Assembly: GCA_026874595.1 (NCBI GenBank)
Contig: CM049312.1
Span: 67,982,929-68,046,928 of the forward strand
Reading direction: 5' to 3'
Length of the DNA stretch: 64,000 nucleotides
Source: Sipunculus nudus
Taxonomy: Eukaryota; Annelida; Sipuncula; Golfingiida; Sipunculidae
The notes under the pieces were generated by a model. It saw only the letters and a program-made list of their open reading frames with translations, was not told the DNA's origin and searched no databases. The position numbers were made by a program, and so were the translations under genes. This document shows, one piece after another, positions 11,233 through 22,990 of the stretch (position 1 is its first letter; every line of letters starts with the position of its first letter).

Positions 11233-11794
11233 AAATATACATATGGAAAGTGATCCCACGGGTAATTAAAATTGCCCGTTTACTGTCACAATTACTAAAG
11301 CAAAGACAGCAACCAATGGAAAGGCATATTTGAATGGCTAAAAGAAGGCCATAATATAGTAAAATTCTTTTACTTAATATTCAGTGTAATATTACATTGT
11401 CTGTTCCACGTCAGGTTTTCTATAATTCATTAAAAAAATAGAAATTCTAAATAAAAAATAAAGAAATCCAAACGATTAAAAAAATGTAATTTACAAGTAA
11501 CCAGAGGACGAATGTCCGTTCATATATTGCAGCTACAGTAAGTCCAGAAGACTGTGATACAGGGCATCTTCTATTCTAGGTCGGATTTATTTGAATTTAG
11601 TCGAACCCGAAAAATACCGGAGTTTATATTGTTATATATATATATATATATAATCCTGCAAAATAATCCTGGATCTGCGTCTGCACACCGCGGCGCTGCA
11701 AAGATGTTGAGTACATTGCAAATACACTTGAGTGTCAAACGCCGCGCTCCACCGCGCTGTGAAGAGCTGCAAAGCAAAGCTGAAAACAGTAAAG

Positions 11795-11864
<70 letters not shown>

Positions 11865-14725
11865 TATCCGCTTTGCAGCACTGAAAAAAGATATAGTATT
11901 TGCCGAGCTGACAGCGCCGTGCAGCGCAGATTTCGGTGTGGCCGGGCCTTAAATCTTCCTTTTATACAGTTCAAACGAAACCCATTCCCTAACATGCATG
12001 TATACGTCTGCTCGTGCTCTCTTTCTGTTCGATAATAAATTTTCCATAAATAGATTCTGTAGGTATCAATTAATTATCTTGTCAATTAATAGTAATATAT
12101 ATATATACAGTCGAACCTGTCTCATGCGACCACCCAAGGGACTGGGCAAAGTGGTCGTAATAGACAGGTGGTCGTATTTGACAGGTTCTGAACATTAGGA
12201 ACAGCACAAATCTAGCTGACTTGTATGACGGAAATATACATATTAGACCATCTTCATGACTACAAATAAAAACATATTTGCAGAAGGGAACGATCTTGGT
12301 GTTACATGTATTTTGTTATTGCACACAAACGTTCATGTACTTACCTGTGTAATATGATTTAATGCACTGGATAGATCAAAGACAGATCACAGAGGCACAG
12401 ATCAAAGATTAACTTCGGGGTACCTCCATTCATGTGGATTAATAGGTCGTGTGAGCCAGTCACGTTGCCCGTCTGGGGCTCCAGGCCAAGGGTCCCAATA
12501 ATCACCAGTCTGGCACGCACAACAGTAAAACATACAGCAGCGTTTTAAATGACCGCAGCTTCACGCATGGTCGATCAACCGTCCGGTCAGCGCTGGTCAG
12601 TGAGTCACAAAGAGTGCCCGCATATATATATATGCTTACATACATACCAAGATACAAGATTAATGTGATACCAATAAAGGAATTTGCCTTGCGGGTGATA
12701 TCATTAAAAAGACATATTACAAAGGAATAAGAAATAGTAGGAATTAATAATAGTAGGAATTAAAAAAGATTAAAAGTAATCTAATCGCCTTTGGTAAAAA
12801 TTAGTTTGAGTAACCGTTTGTTTTGCATTTAAAAGACTGCAGTTTTCGGCCTAATTTTGGCCAGACAATATAATCACTGGGCAAGCTTTTACCCTCAGCT
12901 ATTTTTAAAAAATCATATCCATAACTTTATTTTCATAAATAAAATTCATCCTCTGTAAACTAAAACCAATAACTTTTCTGCTATTTTTCTTATCCGTTTA
13001 ATTTTCGTTTAGTTCTTTATGGTCAGATTTCCCCACCAGCATATCAAAATATATGTAACACACTCTGGACCAACGATGAATAAAATAATTCAAGTAGTTC
13101 ACTATCCATATTAAACGATTTTAGTTTCCTTAAAAAGTTTAAACGCTGCTGCCCTTTACGGTACAATGTTTAAATGATTATGTTTAAATTAGTATCCAAT
13201 TTAAGCCTGTTATCTTATACTAACCCTAAGTATATATACTGTTGTGCAATATCTACAGTTCCTTCAATAGAAAATGGATATTGCCAAGTTTATCTTTGTC
13301 TTAAATCAATTAAACAATCCTTTGTTTTTGAAGGATTTAGTAACAAATGATTATTCTTGCCCCAAGTTACTACTTGTCCTATTTCATTTCGACATTTATT
13401 TTCATAATAACTTGAAATTAACCTAACAACTACGGTATCATCTGCATTGCTCAAAATTAGTCATCCTTGAAGTGTAGCCTAGGAATCATTGGTGTAAATT
13501 ATGAAAAGAAATAGGGAACGTACACATCTTTGGGGCTCTTGTGTTCAACCCTAGAACTGACGAATTGCTATTACCAGACTATACATACTGTTTTCTACCT
13601 GTGAGAAAGTCCAGTACCCACAAACATAGATCATTTGGTACATTTAACTGCTGTAACTTATTACCCATTAAGCGAGGCTGTTTGGTGTTAAATGCTGAGC
13701 TATAATATATAAAACGCGTTCTTACATAGGTATGCGACCGATCTAAATGTTTATATACAGTCCAGGAGCACAAGAATAGCGTCTTCAGTCCCACATTCTT
13801 TTCTGAAAGTAAATTGGTAATTATCCATATGTTTATCAGTAAAGTTAAAAATATACTTAAATACACACTTCTTTTAAACATTTCATAGCTACGGTGTTAG
13901 AGCCACAGGCCGATAATCATGAAGTTCACACAGTGGGTTCACTAGGTACTTTACCTAATGTTTTCCATGAGACTGGCAGAGTTTACTCAATTATATATGT
14001 CATATATATCATATAAATATGATATATATAATTATATATATGTATATAAATAGTCACCGTTAATGTGTAAAATCAGTTAATGTATTAATTGACTGTTAAC
14101 AAATTTCATTTGTAAATTGAATCAGGCATTCCAGACATTCAGGCAATTAAACTGAAATTCTCAGGCAATTTCGAAGGGACTGATTTAACACATTGACTGT
14201 AAAACACGCACACACACACATGAATATATATATATATATTTATTGTAGAACTTAGGGAACTTTACCGGGTTTACATGGAGGACGCAGGCTTGAAAAGCTC
14301 CGTTGTTGAAAACGAGGAGATTATCGTCAAAGAGGATCACGTGATCGACAGAGGAAGCTACGCCGCTTGTTTAGAAGACGGTTCTGAATACGACTACGGA
14401 AAGCACGTATCCTCATTAAGATATTCTCCTTTTCGGTTACGTTTTTATATTTCCGCTAGGAGGCTTTAGTTTTTTTTTTTCATAATTGGTTGGTGGATGA
14501 TTTGGTTGGATTGTTTGTTAGCAACTCAGTTAAAAAAGTAATGAAAGGATTTTGAAAATGTTATTTGTTCAAAGCCGATTTGCCAAAGTGCATGACGTTT
14601 GGCTTATCTCCTTATTAGTATAGAAACTCCGAGTGCAAGCCGACCGGAGACCACCTTTTGATAGAATCGAACTCGGAACCCTGTCAGACGCACTTACCAT
14701 TCGCCCATAATATACATCTATATGC

Positions 14726-14777
<52 letters not shown>

Positions 14778-14914
14778 TTATATATACAACTTTATCGTAC
14801 TTTCACCTTAACGTGCTGAATTTTTTTTGTCTTTTCAGGTCTGTTATTATCTGGGTCAAGCAGGACGGAGACTGGTTTATAAAGTTACATATATGGAATT
14901 CTGACAGACAATAA
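10571..14914 (+). CDS. NTF2-like (SnoaL/DUF4440-type) small protein, three exons, 5' exon missing
   Basis: Exons 10571-10720, 14249-14402 and 14839-14914 join to 126 codons including the stop, preceded by at least one unseen exon. The order matches an NTF2-fold domain: amphipathic helix LKQQLKLKYDIFMDCYNKGD, strand and loop AILNLYIDECRVMPP, helix LRELYRVYMEDAGLK, strands around SYAACLEDGSEYDYGK, and the final pair WVKQDGDWFIKLHIWNSD. Members include the CaMKII association domain and many small bacterial-like hydrolase or isomerase homologues. The activity of this one cannot be deduced; no catalytic residue is obvious. Intron 10721-14248 carries TA arrays, AGGTCA repeats and an antisense LINE relic; intron 14403-14838 carries a SINE head and a TA array. 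A candidate ATTAAA poly(A) signal is at 15061-15066. Confidence 0.85.
10794..11088 (+). promoter_or_regulatory. Repeat carrying AGGTCA direct-repeat motifs in the NTF2-like intron
   Basis: Three diverged copies of a ~130-bp unit containing 'cctatcgattttgaggtca' lie at about 10780, 10908 and 11055. Copies 1 and 3 hold GGGTCA-A-AGGTCA (10802-10814 and 11076-11088), a DR1 spacing of nuclear-receptor half sites. A further AGGTCA two bases upstream adds a DR2. These are motifs in a repeat; receptor binding is untested. Confidence 0.4.
11171..11229. repeat. (TA)n microsatellite
   Basis: About 29 units, following 'ggggatgctccttg'. Confidence 0.97.
11632..11955. mobile_element. GC-rich transposon remnant interrupted by (TA)n
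   Basis: TA tracts at 11632-11652 and 11799-11867 enclose GC-rich sequence ('caccgcggcgctgcaaagat'). The right end, reversed, reads AAGGCCCGGCCACACCG, a common DNA-transposon terminus. The left terminus is missing. The open frames are repeat-derived. Confidence 0.4.
12105..12190. mobile_element. Pogo-like MITE end fragment
   Basis: 'TACAGTCGAACCTGTCTCAT' followed by 'gcgaccacccaagggactgg' and 'gtggtcgtaatagacagg'; a one-sided copy of the 'GCGACCACC' family. Confidence 0.5.
12191..12619. other. No gene seen
   Basis: Non-coding. A somewhat GC-richer block (12420-12620) has no recognisable protein or repeat family. Confidence 0.5.
12620..13960 (-). pseudogene. Decayed non-LTR retrotransposon (LINE), 3' part with reverse transcriptase
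   Basis: Read on the minus strand with several frameshifts and stops, this keeps clear reverse-transcriptase blocks in order: LHDYRPVALTP near 13920, YKHLDRSHTYVR and SSAFNTKQPRL near 13700, CLWVLDFLTGRKQYV near 13590, the catalytic block as NADDTVVV near 13430, LLLNPSKTK near 13350, YLGLV near 13235, RKGQQRLNFLRKLKSFN near 13150, and a tail FLPKAIRLL near 12790. The layout fits the CR1/L2/Rex1 side of the LINE tree. The start is lost at the AT-rich stretch near 13990. It sits antisense in an intron of the NTF2-like gene and cannot encode active protein. Confidence 0.85.
13990..14050. repeat. AT palindrome
   Basis: 'catatatatcatataaat' and 'atgatatatataatta' form a near-perfect inverted repeat of roughly 45 bp, capable of a cruciform. 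It lies just past the broken 5' side of the LINE relic. Confidence 0.6.
14249..14402 (+). CDS. NTF2-like gene, internal exon B
   Basis: Acceptor tttattgtag ends at 14248 and completes a Glu codon with the G of exon A. Reads ELRELYRVYMEDAGLK, SSVVENEEIIVKEDHVIDRG and SYAACLEDGSEYDYG. To stay in frame with exon C, the exon must end at 14402 before GCACGT, a GC donor. A GTATCCTC donor lies four bases on at 14407 but shifts the frame. Confidence 0.8.
14615..14712 (-). mobile_element. SINE head fragment (tRNA-derived)
   Basis: On the minus strand 'gcgaatggtaagtgcgtctg' (A-box-like) and 'gagttcgattct' (B-box-like) are spaced as in a tRNA-derived SINE. It lies in the last intron of the NTF2-like gene. 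Confidence 0.5.
14729..14780. repeat. (TA)n microsatellite
   Basis: In the last intron of the NTF2-like gene, about 60 bases before the acceptor. Confidence 0.95.
14839..14914 (+). CDS. NTF2-like gene, terminal exon C
   Basis: Acceptor tttttgtcttttcag ends at 14838. The exon completes a Lys codon and reads SVIIWVKQDGDWFIKLHI, then WNSDRQ and stop TAA. The alternating hydrophobic pair of strands (VIIWVK..DGDWFIKLHIW) is the C-terminal hallmark of the fold. Confidence 0.85.
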
Positions 14915-15069
14915 TACACAGCAGAGCTTTTTTCTGTTTCCTTTACTCTTTTAAATCAATGCAGGTGCGGGATTTTAGAGAAGGACCAAACTTTCCGACC
15001 TCAAAATATTTGGCAAAGTGAACAATGCAAATTAGCGCCGAAACTGTTGCATCATTTCAGATTAAATTT

Positions 15070-16740
15070 TCAAATATTTCTCAACCTTTGGCGGGGATCC
15101 CATACCACACTCGCTTTCCCATGGAGGCGATATAGGCCCCCAATTCTAGAGCCTCTGTCCGCCCCTGCAGTGATAATGTATGAATTTAAAAAAAGCGGAC
15201 AAAGCAGGAGTGCATCAGCACTTATGCTAATTTTAATATGACAGTATCGCACAGAAATGTTCTATCTCTCTCAAACACAAGCGCACACATTGTGGTTTAG
15301 TGAAGAATATGTTGCGATTATCAAGTTAAAACACAAAAAATTCCACAAATAAAAAATTATGTATATATGTATAAAATTTACTGCCTCATTTTGGTTATTT
15401 TTTTTTAGAAAAAAAAAAACAAGTAATTTTGTAATGTTTCTGTTAAAGAAAGAAAAAGTCTCTTTAATCATGTTCGGTCAGGATATATCCTTTACTCTAG
15501 TTTCTATCAGGATAACCGATTTACTGGTGTACCGTAATTTCGTGTCAGCGTCAACTGTGGTTTATTCATGAAACACTTCTGTTGTGGAGAGTAATGTGTG
15601 GATGCTCATGAAAAATATCTTAGCATAAACTAAAGAAATGGACGGATGTTTCACAAAAGTATATAGTTATACGTCAACAGCCATGTGATCCAAGTATATA
15701 TGTCAGTTTAAGAAGAAATATTTAAGAAATTAACAGTTTCAATAAGAAACAATAGATGGCGCTAAGACGGCAGTTGAAAGCGAAGGTACTTATCATCCAT
15801 TTTGCGAACATTTTCTTATTGAAAGAAAGAAGTGTTCTTAATTTTACGGATCAAAGGTGTGAAGATTAAAAATTTGTCTTTATCATTTTAAAGACTAACG
15901 TGTGAAATGATATGTTTAGAGTCTTGTTTAAGATAACACAATTATTTCGTTAATAAATACTTGGGTTCAAACCAGTTATTGAAATACAATGCCACATATG
16001 TCAAATAAGTAAACATTTAATTAGTCTTAAAATTATAGAAGATTATTTAATTTTCTGAATATGTCTATGTAAAAAATATAATTTTTCTATATACATATAC
16101 ATATATCTATATTTTACTTAATTACATATATGCACAAGGCTTTCATGGGTGAGTTATATATGAATTATGTCGTAGTCGATTGTATGGGTCAATCTGTAAT
16201 AAATTGTGATTATATAAAACGTGTCAGATTTTTTCCATGCATATTAATAAGTATTTGTAAGGCAAAAGCAATTAAGTATATAATTCTCATGCACGTTGAT
16301 TGGGAAATAATGCTAGCGGGCGGCTTTTTATTTTTATTTTTTCCCCATAAAAATAGCGTTGTATATTATTATTTCCCATGCACTGACAACGAAATGACCA
16401 CCAATGATCAAAATACGATATACCAAATGCTGTCAATGTAAAGGTCGAATTAGTCCAAATTTTGAAATGATCCTCCAAATATGTGACATATGTATATCTT
16501 TTACGTGTCATAATTACATACCCAGCAGATTATACAGAAATATTGCTGTCAAAACCTTGCGGCGAACCCCAGACACGCGGACCCCACGGACGGTCCTGAC
16601 ATGTGGAATCAGCATCGAAATGCATTGTGGTCCTGCATTGTTCAACAAGATCTGAGATAGTTAAATTAAGAAATACAATAGAAATTTCTTTAAATTTAAT
16701 ATAATATTTGTTATTTTAATTTTAATTGGAAAAGCAGTAT
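15070..16740. other. No gene seen
   Basis: AT-rich sequence. 'gtccgcccctgcagtg' near 15160 resembles a reversed CAGGGGCGGA transposon end. A 103-codon frame at 16130-16441 has no recognisable motif and AT-driven composition. Confidence 0.5.
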
Positions 16741-16744
16741 AATG

Positions 16745-17800
16745 GAATTCCGTTTATAAAACGATCTAGGGAGAGCAAGGTGACGGGGGCGGTGCCTGAC
16801 AAACATATGATACTCATAGCTCGCCGGAACGCAGTTAGGAGAACTTATACCGTACCACCGGCGTCGGCGTCATCCGTTACACCCAAGGTTGTATAGTTAT
16901 TTGTTAACTCTATAAACCAACTTTCTCCAGATCTTATTTTTTGGGTACTTAACGAACAAAATTTGTACAGATCCCGACCCAACTCAGGGTTAAAGTGTTT
17001 TACTTAACTCTTAATAACTCAGCAACCACTTAGCATATGGGTTTCAAATTTCAAATATGTTTTGTAACGGGGAACAAAAATAATCCCTATGACTTAGGGA
17101 TCAAAAGTAAAAATATCAAGGCCTCAGGTCTCCGTTGTTCATGAACAAGTCAGGTTAAAGCTTTTTTGTTAGGCTCATTTCCCCATTGCTATTATAGACA
17201 TTTCATTTCAACTTAATACACTGATGTACAGTGAAAATACCTAGCACAGCTATTAACAATTTTTACCATATCCGCGAAAAAAAAGTTTTTTGGATACTAT
17301 GTTTTTGACCGGGTTCCGCCGCCGCCGCGTTCGTTTCCGGAGAACTCCTCTGAGACTACTCGACTGATTTTTCTGAAACTTATACTAATTATCGGGTCAC
17401 ATGTGAACTGGTGCCTAACCAATTGGCGTTGACCTCTGACCTTTCCTCTCTCCAGTGCGTCCATCTGTGCGTCTGTTTTGACACATTAACCCACATATCT
17501 TCGGACTGGTTTGACCAATCAGGAAAAAAAAATGTACAAATGTAGCCCATAGATAGCTTTATCAACCATGTTTGCACAGTGTCCATCTTTTCGTCTGCCT
17601 TGGGTTAAAATCACTCATACCTTTGCAGTGGTTTGACTAATTTACCTGCAATTGGGGATGCGTATACATCCTAGATACCTTTCTTGATTTAATGACAGGT
17701 GGCGCCAACAACATTCACGTTCACGATGCAGACATCCATGCTTTTATCTCCGGACTGGTTTGATGTATCTTCCTGAAAATTTGCATGTGTTAAGATCTCA
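16745..17800 (-). mobile_element. Tandem-array element, inverted diverged copy
   Basis: From 17260 rightward this is the reverse complement of the 3' half of 26575-27716: 'cgttcgtttccggagaactc', 'gtcacatgtgaactggtgcc', 'ccaattggcgttgacctctg', then 'aggtggcgccaacaa' at 17698. The left part has 'accggcgtcggcgtcatccg', a GC-rich block typical of the element's flank. Non-coding. Confidence 0.65.
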
Positions 17801-17829
17801 TACATACATCCCTTGAAATTTGAAACGCA

Positions 17830-18428
17830 AAATATTCCTACTACACGCCTACAGGATTTGAAAACTGGTGACCTTTGCCTTAATAGTTAAGGTCAAATAA
17901 ACCGAAATATTAAATATTTATGAACCACATCACTTTTGAAGTGATGAATATTTTGTTCTCAAATTTGATGCCCAAGTTGCATAAATCGAGATCGAAAAAT
18001 GGTGACATTGATCTGAATTATAGTTTATAATCTTTAGGACTTCCTGTGAACCTGATAATTTTGGAAGTATTGCACACATTAAAATGGACACACTGGTTGT
18101 TTCCGCCATGTTTTCAGACAAGGTCAACTAAGTGGAATTCTAGGATTACTATTACTGTGGTCTCAATCACTACTGAAGAACTGAAGATTTTCACATCAAA
18201 TTTGGCACACAAGTTGTTTCTACAGTGCTCATTGGCAAGGTAAAAACTGGTGACCTTCCCTTTGATCCAAAAAGTCAAATAAGTCGAATTATATTTCATC
18301 ATTTTTAGGATTTCTCGTAGACGTGATAATGTTTCGTCCACAAAATGGTAGACAAAATGTTCCAAATAAGTTTTCAGAGGAGTATGAAAACTGGTATACT
18401 GGTGACCTTGAAAGGTAAAGTTTGTTTG
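17830..18428. repeat. Degenerate repeat with 'aaaactggtgacctt' units
   Basis: 'gaaaactggtgacctttgcc' near 17861, 'aaaaactggtgaccttccct' near 18243 and a third near 18396. Between them 'tcaaatttg..cacaagttg' is also repeated. Non-coding. Confidence 0.5.
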
Positions 18429-18712
18429 GCTTTAACACCCGAGCCTACTGGCTCATCATGCGGAGCTTATCCGGTTTCTGTAGCGGGAAGTGACTTAGGA
18501 GTAAAACTTCTCCTTGATGGGACGCTAGTCCATCGCAGGTTACCTTCCCAATATTTACTGATATCCATTTGTACTACTGGATGGAAACAGCCACACTGGC
18601 GGTCGGGACCTTGCCCAAGGGTCTTAGCACGGTGAGGATCTGACGTGGATTCGAACTCGCGACCTCTCGATCATGAGCCCGGCACCATGATCATTACGCC
18701 ACCGACCCCGCT
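18429..18712 (-). mobile_element. tRNA-derived SINE inserted in a repeat
   Basis: Minus strand: 'ggtggcgtaatgatcatggt' (A-box region), B box 'gagttcgaatcc', then a body whose plus-strand form includes 'gatgggacgctagtccatcg', a widespread invertebrate SINE block. It interrupts the 'actggtgacctt' repeat. Confidence 0.75.
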
Positions 18713-18854
18713 AAAATGGCGACCTTTACTGTGATTTTATTCTCCTCCTAATTCTCCTCTTGTACAACCTGTGCAACAGTCATTAATTGATTCAGTCTTC
18801 ACATATATGTCCCAACACTTAAGAAAAAAAAACCCTGTCATCTTTGGTGTCATA

Positions 18855-18867
18855 AGGTCAAAGGTCA
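18855..18867 (+). promoter_or_regulatory. Perfect DR1 motif AGGTCA-A-AGGTCA
   Basis: A 13-base perfect direct repeat of the nuclear-receptor half site, in non-coding repeat sequence. Function not shown. Confidence 0.3.
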
Positions 18868-19684
18868 TGATCACATCTAAAGTTAATCTCATTTTTTTTT
18901 CTTTCAGACGATAAAATACCTGTTATGAATATTAGGGGAAAATGTCATGCTGGTCAGCTGATAACATGACTCGTACCTATGCATTATGGAAAAAAAAACT
19001 CGACATCATATACTGTACGGGTGTGTGTTTGTATGTGTGTAACCCGCTAATGACAAAGTGTCACTCCGTCTGACAAGACCAAGGCAAAAACTAGGGTTAA
19101 AAACAGCAAGTGCTCAAATGATGATTCTGAGTAACTGCTCTTTAAACTGTTTTGAAGCCTCCCATTACGGCAATCTTCCTCAGCGACCTGTCTTTTTATT
19201 TTATAGATACGACAAAACAGGAGTATATCACTGCTAACTGGAGGAAGCATTCCAGTGATTTGTATTTTAACTCTCGCGAGACCTGCCTTTTGCCTCATTA
19301 CTGTAGAGGCGATTATACACTTCCTCTCGAGGCAAAAAGCAGTAACTACACAGGCGATGATTTTGATTTGAATAATTGCCCTTTAAGTCGCACATTCCAT
19401 CATTAACACTAAGATTTTCCCGATTGTCTTAAACGTCTCCTTGAAACAATGGCCACAAAATGCAATTGTAAACTTAGACTTGGGTTACATTTGCGCTATC
19501 TTGTAACAAGTGACCCATGGGTCATGACGCTCAGCTGACTGGGAAGTGATTTGCGAAAGGAAATTTTATCATCTGAATGGTAGTATATACCCATTCAACT
19601 GAAGCATCAAACAGGTTAACCAACAGGCTGAGATTGTGTCTGTATTAATATATCTAAAAAGAGAGAAAAAATGCATACTTTAAA

Positions 19685-21060
19685 AAAATTACATGTGGCT
19701 CCACCAGTCTGCAGAAACTAATAAAAACACTTAATGGTCAATTTCCATGCAAAAAAGCATGATAGTCTCTGGATTAGTTGTTCAGATACTTGAGCTTTTG
19801 TATCAAAGTTTCCATTATTCTTAGGGATACTTTGTAGTCCTATAGGTTGGAGGATATGGGTAACAGAGACCTAATTTCAGGTTTCCACAGACACTATTCA
19901 ATGGCCTCCTTGCATGACAAAAATGAAGATTCTAGGTCCAGTTGTTACAATTTGTACCCTGTTGACAGATAACCACATCTTTAAAGGTCTCAAAATTAGA
20001 GAAAAAGAATTTGAAAATTTTGAAAAAAAAGAAGTGGCGCACCCAGTCTACTGAAACTGATGAAACACGTCATGATCAATAAGTATGCCAAAAGTCATGA
20101 CCATCAGTGTTGAAGTTTTTGAGATACTTGAGTTTTTGTATCAAATTTTTCATTATTCTGGGAGGTACTTTGGAGCCATACAGCTTAATGGATATGGGTA
20201 ACAGAGACCTAATTTCAGGTTTCCATGGAGATTTTTCATGGGTCTCCCTGTGAGTAAAGAATGAAGATTCTAGGTCCAGTTGTTATGATTTGTGCCCTGT
20301 TAACAGATGTTCCTATCTTTAAAGGTCTCAAAAATAGAAAAAAAATCGAAAAAAGCCCGAACAAATACATGTGGTGCCACCAGGCGGCAAAAACTGATGA
20401 AACACTCCATGATCAATATCCATGTAATAATTATGGTGATCTCTGCATTAGTTGTTCAGATACTTCAGCTTTTGAATCAAATTTTCCATTATTCTGAGCT
20501 GTACTTTGGAGTGCCATAGCTCAAAGGATATGCTTAATTCCATATTTCCATGGAGACTTTTCATGGGTCTCCCTGTGTGTCAAGAATGAAGATTCTAGGT
20601 CCAGTCGTTACAATTTGAACCCTGTTGACAGATAACTACATCCTTAAAGGTCTCAAAAATAGAGAAAAAAATGGTAAAAATTTGAAAAATACAGGTGGCG
20701 CCACCAGGCGGCAGAAACTGATGAAACATATCATGATCAATATGTATGCCAAAAATCATGACCATCAGTGATGTAGTTAATCAGATATTGAAGTTTTTTT
20801 TATGAAATATTTGACTATTCTTGGGGTACTTAGGGGCCCCATAGCTTAAAGGATATGGGTAACAGAGACCTAATTCTGGTTTCCATGGAGACTTTCATAG
20901 GTCTCTCAGAATGTCAAGAATGAAGATTCTAGGTCCAGTCTTTACGATTTGTGCCCTGTTAACAGATGTCCACATTTTTAAAGGTTTCAAAAATAGAGAA
21001 AACAGTTCGTGAAAAATCGAAATTTACAGGTGGCGCCACCAAAGGTTAAAGTGACAAAAT
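19685..21060. repeat. Four-unit tandem array, ~330-bp period
   Basis: 'tctaggtcc' recurs at 19931, 20269, 20594 and 20928 (spacings 338, 325, 334). Other landmarks: 'ggatatgggtaacagagacc', 'ggtttccatggagac', 'aaaggtctcaaaaatagaga' and 'ggtggcgccaccaggcggca'. The palindrome GGTGGCGCCACC or a variant occurs once per unit. Confidence 0.9.
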
Positions 21061-22908
21061 CCTAGATTGTGCACACAGGACCTACCAGGACCTGCCAGCA
21101 TGTGGACTTTCTGGCTCAAAAGTTTTTTTTTTTTATTTTAATCGCTGGAGTGTCCGTCGAGGACGGAAGAAGTGGACGGTCGACAGACAGAAAGCCCTCT
21201 CAAATTCAGATAATTTGAAGTCAGACGTGCTAAAACCCAAAGTTTTTTTTTTTAAATTGTCAGAATTTTTTTAAAGGAAAAGGTAATATCTACTAGTAGT
21301 TCCACAATCTATTCTGTTATGCTTTAATTTGTTATACGCCTTTTCTATACAGCCCAAGAATTTATCGCCCTGTCGTAGAGAGCTATATAACAGTATCTTC
21401 AATGTCTGTTTATGGAATACATGCTGATCCTGAGGTAAAGAGCAGTAAGTTTGAATCTCTATAAGCTTCCCGCAAGGAAAAGGCAGTAGGTGAGGTACTG
21501 AGTGAGGTACTACTGGTTTGACCTGATATGGATTGTTGGGGCAACCACTGTGTACAAACATGGCGGACCACATGCCCCTGGACGTCACCTGTCACCCGAT
21601 AATCGCGCCCTTTTACCAAACACATGCTTAAACCGTGTGGCACGTGCTATTGTTGGAATACATTTGCACCACTACTTCACCAATATCGCGCCGCAATGTA
21701 GTTCCCGAGTTTTACAACATTTAAAAAAAAAGACAGACAATCATATTCTTTATAACCGTTATATTTGAAATGAATATTGTCAATGTATGTTCTAAATTTC
21801 AATTGCCAGGCGATATAGCTTGCGATCGACTGAAAATAGTGCCTTGTGCACATTGATTGGCAAAGATCTATCCCCTTCATAGACGAAATCTCGCGTGAGA
21901 TGAACTGATCTGATAGCACACATACTGACATTGATGATTTGTGTGTTTACTCGTTTTTGCCTGAAGATGGAGCCACTGCCGTCTTGCCTTAGCCCGGTTG
22001 TGTGTATGTGTGTATGTGTGTAACCAATGAAATAAGCTTGTCTTGTTTCTGGTACATTGTTCACATCGCGTGTAAACAATATATAAGCCAAAAAAAAAAA
22101 GGTTTGATTCACAGGCATTTTTTTCTCAGAAAACAGTGCGGCCTGACGAATTTTTTACTTTTATGTATATTTCGATAAAAATGTCGTATGATTAAGGCAA
22201 AGCATGACAATAACAAATTTTGTTTTGCTTAACAGGTAAAACCTCTACATAACAAAGGAAATCTTATCAAAATTGTATTATTTTATCTTCTTGAAAAAAC
22301 TGTCAGAGCGGTTGGAGCTCAAAATTGATGAGTTTCTATTGAAAATATTTTTTTTCAAATGCTGTGGGTTAAAACTGATGCGCGGGTTTGCCTGAGAACC
22401 ATACCTTTCATTTATTTTTTTTGCCCAATGTTTATATTTTGATCGCTGGGTTAGAATGATAGTTGTCATGGTAACACTTGTAGAGAGGGTTGCGGACTCA
22501 AGATCTATAAAAGCGTAGCTACACACTTTATAATATACAAAGATGTCTTTACCAACAAAAACACCGATTTGGTCAATATTTCTTCACACAAATAGAAAAG
22601 TTGAGTATTCATACATATATGCGGGTACACAGAGTACCGTACCATTTTCTTGGAATGAGGTAATAAAAATATAGTTGATACAACTATAATATCGTAGTGA
22701 GCATTCATATAATGGGAAGGCGATATAAAAATATAAACATTCGGATAGAAATGGACGAATATTACCGGCGAGGGCATCCTTCTGTCAAAAAAAATACGGA
22801 CATTAAAACAGTGTTTGGAATAATCTGATTGAAAAAGGCTCGTTGTCTGATGCCCTGCAGGCATATTTAAGAACGCTCATTAAAAGCATTTAGACATTAC
22901 TTTATCAT

Positions 22909-22911
<3 letters not shown>
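21061..22911. other. No convincing gene
   Basis: Contains 'agtgtccgtcgaggacgg' just after the tandem array and scattered AT-rich sequence. An ATG in 'caaacATGGCGGAC' at 21561 has a favourable start context but only a 19-codon frame. No domain is recognisable in either strand. Confidence 0.45.
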
Positions 22912-22984
<73 letters not shown>

Positions 22985-22990
22985 TATATA
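22912..22990. repeat. (TA)n microsatellite
   Basis: About 33 pure units plus a short interrupted tail. Confidence 0.97.

Noticed and set aside
14407-14838. U12-type intron as the primary splice of the NTF2-like gene
   Set aside because: It shifts the frame and destroys the final beta strands; kept only as a competing possibility.
16130-16441. 103-codon frame
   Set aside because: AT-driven composition, no domain and no splice partners.
21561-21617. ATGGCGGAC start context as a first exon
   Set aside because: Frame is only 19 codons with no convincing donor or downstream exon.
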